Shown: positions 61,101-64,000 of the stretch, piece after piece
How positions within the stretch are numbered: the first letter of the stretch is position 1
Layout: each line of letters opens with the position of its first letter
NCBI RefSeq assembly: GCF_003545715.1
Contig: NZ_QVNU01000010.1
Location: 1 to 64,000, forward strand
Reading direction: 5' to 3'
Source of the DNA: Taibaiella koreensis
GTDB lineage: Bacteria > Bacteroidota > Bacteroidia > Chitinophagales > Chitinophagaceae
Length of the DNA stretch: 64,000 bases
Made by a program: the position numbers and the translations under genes
Notes under the pieces: model-generated
Databases searched by the model: none
What the model was told of the DNA's origin: nothing
What the model saw: the letters and a program-made list of their open reading frames with translations, nothing else

Positions 61101-61505
61101 TGGACAGAGATCGGCTTTGAAGCAAGCAAGGCTACTTCTAATACAGAGCTGTATTATAGCTTTCTGGATGAAAACCCGATGAACGGCAACAATTTCTATC
61201 GTCTGAAGCAATTGGATATAGATGGCGGCATTGAATACAGCCAGGTAAAGCTGGTTAAATTCGATAAAACGCACCAGCTGCAGATTTTACCCAATCCTGC
61301 CAATGCGAGTTTTGTCATTAAAGGATTGCGTGGCAACAATACAATTACTATGGCCAACGTAGCCGGTCAGGTACTTGTCAATACAAGGGCCGAGGGTGTC
61401 GGTGAGCAATTGATACAGATTGTGCACCTGCCTGCCGGAATGTATTTTGTAACGGTGACGAATGAAGATGGCTCATCGGAAGTACATAAAGTTGTAAAGC
61501 ACTAA
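55125..61505 (+). CDS. Giant T9SS-exported protein with four LamG-like modules
   Basis: 2126 residues from ATG 55125 (the frame is open from 55041). The signal peptide core is GIALLLTTLMGTGYVYGQ. Four modules of about 425-433 residues start at 55246, 56521, 57819 and 59099, each with PGGV near the start, then a concanavalin/LamG-like sandwich (W(Y/L)(R/K)A(D/N) ... FNP, FNG), an ALNQKQS block, a (Q)(Y/F)LIWGDNGL block and a WKVQNTG block. The end is a T9SS sorting domain (LQILPNPANASFVIKGLRG, LPAGMYFVTVTNEDG). Likely a surface sugar-binding or adhesion protein. No catalytic residues can be named. Confidence 0.85.
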   Translation: MNEMYTSHYKRPIRSLTRRRHPVGIALLLTTLMGTGYVYGQSPGGVTPAAWYRADGVNQLYSDAGTTPAANGTQLYQWSEAQGTGYNLLQSTAARRPVFTSAADLANFNPTVTFDGANDFMQFTAGVGVNVIDRANGTLYAAGYVNVQKHNGFVGFHPSMDYPGLHEFTDNKVLFFTGGPGYQGKSADAMAAKAYFSAGAGWENGAGSSAGYAGATVSLNGTRTNYNGGQLYNANLSTGARDLRIGGDSNYGAFSGQLNEILVFDNRLTPTEMDQVESYLAVKYGSTYAAGTRDYKNASGSTVWTAASNAGYNHNIAGIANDGALNQKQSWSTNSAREVLISTTGLANTNVGNAITLTAGQYLIWGDNGLAKTPGVAITGFAGISHRFAAIWKVQNTGAVGTVRIAWVKTLTNLSLIQSTDAVISSADDIINMTSNEVTVNGVVYNYADVVLDNGEYFTFAAKVAAPGGVNGPAVWLKANEGTTLAGTSVSGWVNYGNSGGVAGQLPINANSSWALPKYGANEHNFNPAIIDDVPGTNAGGMLLEDVFPSTGNRPLSSFVLQSYNNVAAQTDLIAYAPLKQTSGALEAPFMSWYGANRLWLYWQDVYQNAPTLPNALGRQNNIASISSFYIPQWVSGTLHQTTVSMNGATATTPAYSINPTSRPFGNQLFIFGDGGGNNNSGGKISEVITYDKDLTTTEKLQVNSYLAIKYGITLTNNAGTAVASYLNSNADTVWNATANTGYNNAIAGIAYDENSALNQKQSKSNKAGQQLIIGTTGLNNTNVLNTAGLSNGQYLIWGDNGLGKSLSQPFTGVTTLNLRFAAIWKVQNTGSAGTVRITWPSGITNLTLVQSADAVFDVTDTRTDMTGSTQIINGVAYNYADVTLADGQFFTFAGYVAGPGGVGTDLSLWYKADNGITTNDASQVTEWATTTPNGVSLTPSSSAVLPYNDQTTYTSTWNFNPTVSFNGTNNYLRNNTTAYLNPAGSVHYIAVARSPQRTTGTARTLFTIAGNDDGFFLSGAGALTAFPTIGNAYNVAAAAISTPYNYGVYSAILPKTGSPANQRGFYNGLMKVYTAPYPYTGGTYSLPASGIGAYMGADGTTGDNFNGDIAEVVLYHNATGGDMLNTDLAKIHSYLALKYGITLDQTSAQNYVGSSSNVVWDAVTENTGYNNNIAGIARDDMGSLNQKQSRSVNAGQQVIIGTTGLESTNALNAVGLTNNQFLIWGDNGLVKSPTIAFATIGGLDYKRFASIWKVQNTGTVGTVRVAWPKGLSSLKLIQSADATIDNTDAITDMTNSQVVNGVEYAYADVTLENGQYFTFAAFLQAPGGVTNGLSHWYRADKYVQATGDGADVTSWTDFTSGVTSAQVEDVALPKFKQGDTTYFNFNPGINFTAANQSLANLNVQTVFGLNYDIFTLTKEGLSPGGNGRVFSALVNNDNVSGNINYWDGIGIMADNRLERMNTAYTNRYLANPGNITWATNTPSIMYNTFSDTTAAKGLNGAPKGAAGTHTTRGLFNGGHAFGTTQFPGNGSDNAGFTGNIGELVIYGTGSITAAERNKVDAYLAIKYGVTLNNTNNYTSSQDVVVWSAAANAGFYNNVAGIGQDFISALHQKQSRSQSANTNGQVIMSLNELATTNAENTGSVDNGQFLLWGDNNVKQAMTATASTYTTFSYAGGTNNGRRMNRIWKVQNTNVAQPMQVLFPRASVGTTTLPVGDACAAYAMLFADDSAMTTNITVVPLDITDDSASYIVAHAFPNGMSYFSFGKVTPLNNGNIYLPSVVESTTEYDNNCGVGEWVHYHQTGDATEKLFGTSGFGAADLDSLELTITPEGTSYDDGVRLTNLMPRVTFVQNNNSSPLPAGKVKVYYSADEMAATIVTGSATQGWFKYDGDAEAVLADVYGDGIFEAGKAVAITPAATGVENGVNYVVFDDISSFSSFVYLSSTENPGTVLPVNMLYFRAEKKAEQSLLSWATATEVKSSGFVVERSKDARAWTEIGFEASKATSNTELYYSFLDENPMNGNNFYRLKQLDIDGGIEYSQVKLVKFDKTHQLQILPNPANASFVIKGLRGNNTITMANVAGQVLVNTRAEGVGEQLIQIVHLPAGMYFVTVTNEDGSSEVHKVVKH

Positions 61506-61541
61506 GCAGTCGGATGAGCAGCTAGTCGGATAGTGCTGAAT

Positions 61542-61574
61542 AAAGTGGGTATTGCCTTGGGCAATGCCCACTTT
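61542..61574 (+). terminator. Strong hairpin after the giant gene
   Basis: A 15-bp stem (AAAGTGGGTATTGCC with its complement, one G-U pair) and TTG loop, 36 nt after the stop. No T-run follows, so it may stabilise the mRNA end or need a factor. Confidence 0.65.
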
Positions 61575-61760
61575 GCTTCCAGATTCACTAGTACACATTA
61601 TATATCTTCCTTTTGAAAGCATTTTACTCAATTGAAATTTTTAACTGACCTAAAGGACTTCTACGGAACTATTGAATGCCCGAAAAGGCCTGGAGTTACT
61701 TGATAATAGCATGTTAATGCTAGCTACAATAACCTTCTTGACATCGTCAAATCTCAAACT

Positions 61761-63650
61761 ATGAAAAATCATTTTTTATCTGCATTAAAAGGGTTGCTGA
61801 TCATATCAGGACTAATGATCGGTCTTGCGTTCCAGGCCGGAGCGCAAACAAGTAATGTAAGCGGAACGGTGTTTAACGATGTCAATCGCAATACGCGAAT
61901 AGACGCGGGGGAATCGTTTACAAGTCTGCCAAACCCTTTATACATTTACCTGGTACGGCTTAATGCCATCGTAGATTCGGCACATGTATCTGCTGACGGT
62001 ACCTACATGCTGCAAGCGCCCAACAATCAAACTTATACCTTGGAGCTGTCTGCGCAGCCGTATGTAATTGGTTTAAATGTAACGACAACTCCGATTGATC
62101 ACACACCTCTAGTTGGCTGGGCGACAACAGGTGAAAATGCCAGTGGCACCAATACAGGCAACGGCGACCTGATTCCTAATAGCATCATGCAAGTAAATGT
62201 ATTCACTACTTCTTTGATAGCGCGGAATTTTGGGATAACATGCCGCAGTGCAGGCGCCAACAGTGGTTTTAATGTTTGCGCAAATGAACCTTCGGTAATG
62301 CCTTTAGCCGATTTTATATCTGGTGAAGATGTAGGCGGAGCCTGGACGCAGTTGACAGGATCGGGCATTACATTTGATGCTACAGCGGGAACTATTCAAT
62401 TAACAGGCATGGCGGCAACAAGCTCTTATCGATACGATATGACTGCAGCAATGGGCTGTCCTGCCAGCTCAAGCGTCGCGACCGTTACCGTTAAGCAGAT
62501 ACCCGTTGCTAACCAGAGCCTGACCATTTGCGCCGGGGATTCGGCGTGTATAGTCCATCCCGGCCTGGGATCTCGCACGCTTAATATGAATGAAAAAGGT
62601 TGTTACACTACTGCTGGTATTTACGCTGATACGTTGTTAACTGCTACGGGCGACGGGTGCGACAGTATTGTGATCACAACTTTAATTGTGAATAGCTGCG
62701 GTAGTATTGATATAACAGGTAGTGTGTTTAACGATGCCAACGGCAACACGATCATTAATGCAGGCGAGATCTTCACAGCACTACCGGTGCAATTGTATGT
62801 GTATCTGGTAAACAGTAACAATTTTATTGTAGACTCGGCTTCCGTTGCAGTTAACGGAAACTATCTGGTGCAGGGATTGCCAGGCCAGGCTTATACACTT
62901 AGCCTTTCTGCACAGCAGTATCCATTGGGTACCAAAGTGGCCGATACGTCGATCAGCAATACGCTCCCCGCAGACTGGGTGATTACCGGAGAGAATGGCA
63001 ACAACAATATTGGTACAGGCGATGGTACACCAGACGGTTCACTATCCGTAATCCTCAGCACAGGTAATCTAAGCAACCAGAATTTCGGTATCACTGAATC
63101 CAATGTATTACCGATTGGGCTGTATTCCTTCGAAGCTGCAAACTTAAATTCCAGCGTATTGTTGAGGTGGCGTACTGCGAGTGAAGAGAACAATCAAGGC
63201 TTTGAGATTGAAAGAAGCACGAACGGCAGCTATTGGACAAAGATTGGCTTCGTAAACAGTAAATCTGAAAATGGTAACAGTAATGCAAGACTGGATTATC
63301 GCTTTATCGACAATGGTCCAACGACTGGGAAAAGTTTCTACAGATTAAAGCAGATCGATCAGAATGGTGGTTTCGCTTATAGCAACGTTGCAGCTGTTAT
63401 GTTCAGAAAGGAAAAGAATGCTATATCACTTTATCCCAACCCTGCATCAAATGAACTGATAATCGAGGGACTTGAGCACAACGCTACTATATGCATCATG
63501 AATACTTTGGGTCAAAACCTGCGTACCCTGAAATCAAATGAAAATCAGGTTCATCTCAATGTCTCCGACTTGGTGGATGGGGTATATTATATAGTTGTTA
63601 CTGATCAAGATGATAAGGAGATCAACAGGCAGAAATTTTTGAAACAATAA
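61761..63650 (+). CDS. T9SS-exported protein with two SdrD B-like domains
   Basis: A 629-residue exported protein. The signal peptide MKNHFLSALKGLLIISGLMI continues to ...FQAGAQ. Two B-like beta domains start NVSGTVFNDVNRNTRIDAGE and DITGSVFNDANGNTIINAGE, each with Asn/Asp loops that look calcium-binding, separated by a Cys-rich stretch of two small repeats. A linker domain FEIERSTNGSYWTKIGFVN precedes the T9SS sorting domain (ISLYPNPASNELIIEGLEHN to LVDGVYYIVVTDQDD). It is 255 bp after the giant gene and shares its end architecture (ATASEE/ATATEV...VERS), so both may be surface partners. Confidence 0.82.
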   Translation: MKNHFLSALKGLLIISGLMIGLAFQAGAQTSNVSGTVFNDVNRNTRIDAGESFTSLPNPLYIYLVRLNAIVDSAHVSADGTYMLQAPNNQTYTLELSAQPYVIGLNVTTTPIDHTPLVGWATTGENASGTNTGNGDLIPNSIMQVNVFTTSLIARNFGITCRSAGANSGFNVCANEPSVMPLADFISGEDVGGAWTQLTGSGITFDATAGTIQLTGMAATSSYRYDMTAAMGCPASSSVATVTVKQIPVANQSLTICAGDSACIVHPGLGSRTLNMNEKGCYTTAGIYADTLLTATGDGCDSIVITTLIVNSCGSIDITGSVFNDANGNTIINAGEIFTALPVQLYVYLVNSNNFIVDSASVAVNGNYLVQGLPGQAYTLSLSAQQYPLGTKVADTSISNTLPADWVITGENGNNNIGTGDGTPDGSLSVILSTGNLSNQNFGITESNVLPIGLYSFEAANLNSSVLLRWRTASEENNQGFEIERSTNGSYWTKIGFVNSKSENGNSNARLDYRFIDNGPTTGKSFYRLKQIDQNGGFAYSNVAAVMFRKEKNAISLYPNPASNELIIEGLEHNATICIMNTLGQNLRTLKSNENQVHLNVSDLVDGVYYIVVTDQDDKEINRQKFLKQ

Positions 63651-64000
63651 TCTTGTTCCAATTTACATAGTAAATATGATGTCATAGATTGTCACAACAA
63701 CCTAGGGCTACATCAATACTTATGCCAGCATTAGACCACAAGAAAGCAATCTGTAAAATTTGAAATATTTTATTGAACATTCTCAACGCAAGGAGCAGGA
63801 AGGAGCGGCAATATGATTATCAGGACTTCTATGGGCGAGCATATTTACATTCTACCTAACAGAATAAGCAAGAAGCGCGCACTCATTTTGAGGTTATTGA
63901 TTTGTCTTCCGTAGGTTTTTTTTGCGAAGACCACTTTTATCTACAACTACATATATTTGATTTCAACTATACTTATCTTTTTGGGGCTACACTTATATAT
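63651..64000. other. Intergenic region at window end
   Basis: About 350 bp, AT-rich; no gene or repeat seen before the window ends. Confidence 0.5.

Overview
The window looks like a Bacteroidota chromosome, most likely from the Chitinophagaceae or a close relative. Secreted proteins end in type IX secretion (T9SS) sorting domains. Several genes carry a TANNTTTG box just upstream, the -7 element of Bacteroidota promoters, and host genes mostly lack Shine-Dalgarno sites. The family content (LptA/OstA-like protein, OmpA with TSP3 repeats, PKD and Ig-like adhesins, class I lanthipeptide-like leaders) fits. No taxonomic search was possible, so the assignment rests on these traits.

Bases 1-24,960 are ordinary chromosome. 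They hold a truncated secreted protein, three T9SS cargo proteins, a GNAT acetyltransferase, two AraC regulators (one directly before an SDR oxidoreductase), an HD-domain hydrolase, an orphan Cys-rich lanthipeptide-like precursor, a PLP-dependent transsulfuration enzyme, an OmpA porin, an OstA/LptA-like protein, uvrC, a DinB-like protein and a saccharopine/alanine dehydrogenase-like enzyme. Intergenic spaces carry a 34-bp perfect palindrome, 50-bp tandem repeats with an internal hairpin, a 129-bp inverted-repeat element and two 7-bp microsatellites behind uvrC.

Bases about 24,990-46,180 are an integrated mobilizable or conjugative-type element in a tRNA-Leu(CAA) gene. The left end is the intact tRNA and the right end is a second copy of the tRNA 3' portion. 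Inside each end lies the same 24-nt direct repeat, a likely integrase arm site. The order of modules is: a type II restriction-modification system (Vsr, C5 methyltransferase, BsuBI/PstI-like nuclease); a P4-type integrase with ArdC antirestriction protein, AlpA-like regulator and toprim primase; two genes on the opposite strand; regulators; a VirD4/TraG coupling protein; MobC and a MOBP-like relaxase with accessory proteins; three secreted or lipid-anchored proteins; a serine recombinase with a small HTH gene; a Cap12-like TIR protein with an RNase HI; and the right-end tyrosine integrase. No mating-pore genes are seen, so it is better called an integrative and mobilizable element.

Bases 46,180-54,700 are a gene-poor scar region. 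It holds remnants of a UvrD-like helicase, a T9SS protein tail and a DoxX-family protein, along with small genes, a flavodoxin-like reductase, a VOC-family protein, a second lanthipeptide-like precursor and a receiver-like protein without its phospho-acceptor Asp. Bases 55,125-63,650 encode two very large T9SS cargo proteins, the first with four tandem modules of about 430 residues.

The best candidate for an undescribed system is the TIR plus RNase HI pair at 42,963-44,328. The RNase has an RNA/DNA hybrid-binding viroplasmin domain and a complete DEDD active site. The TIR protein has an N-terminal segment that loosely resembles the substrate-binding domain of RNase HIII.
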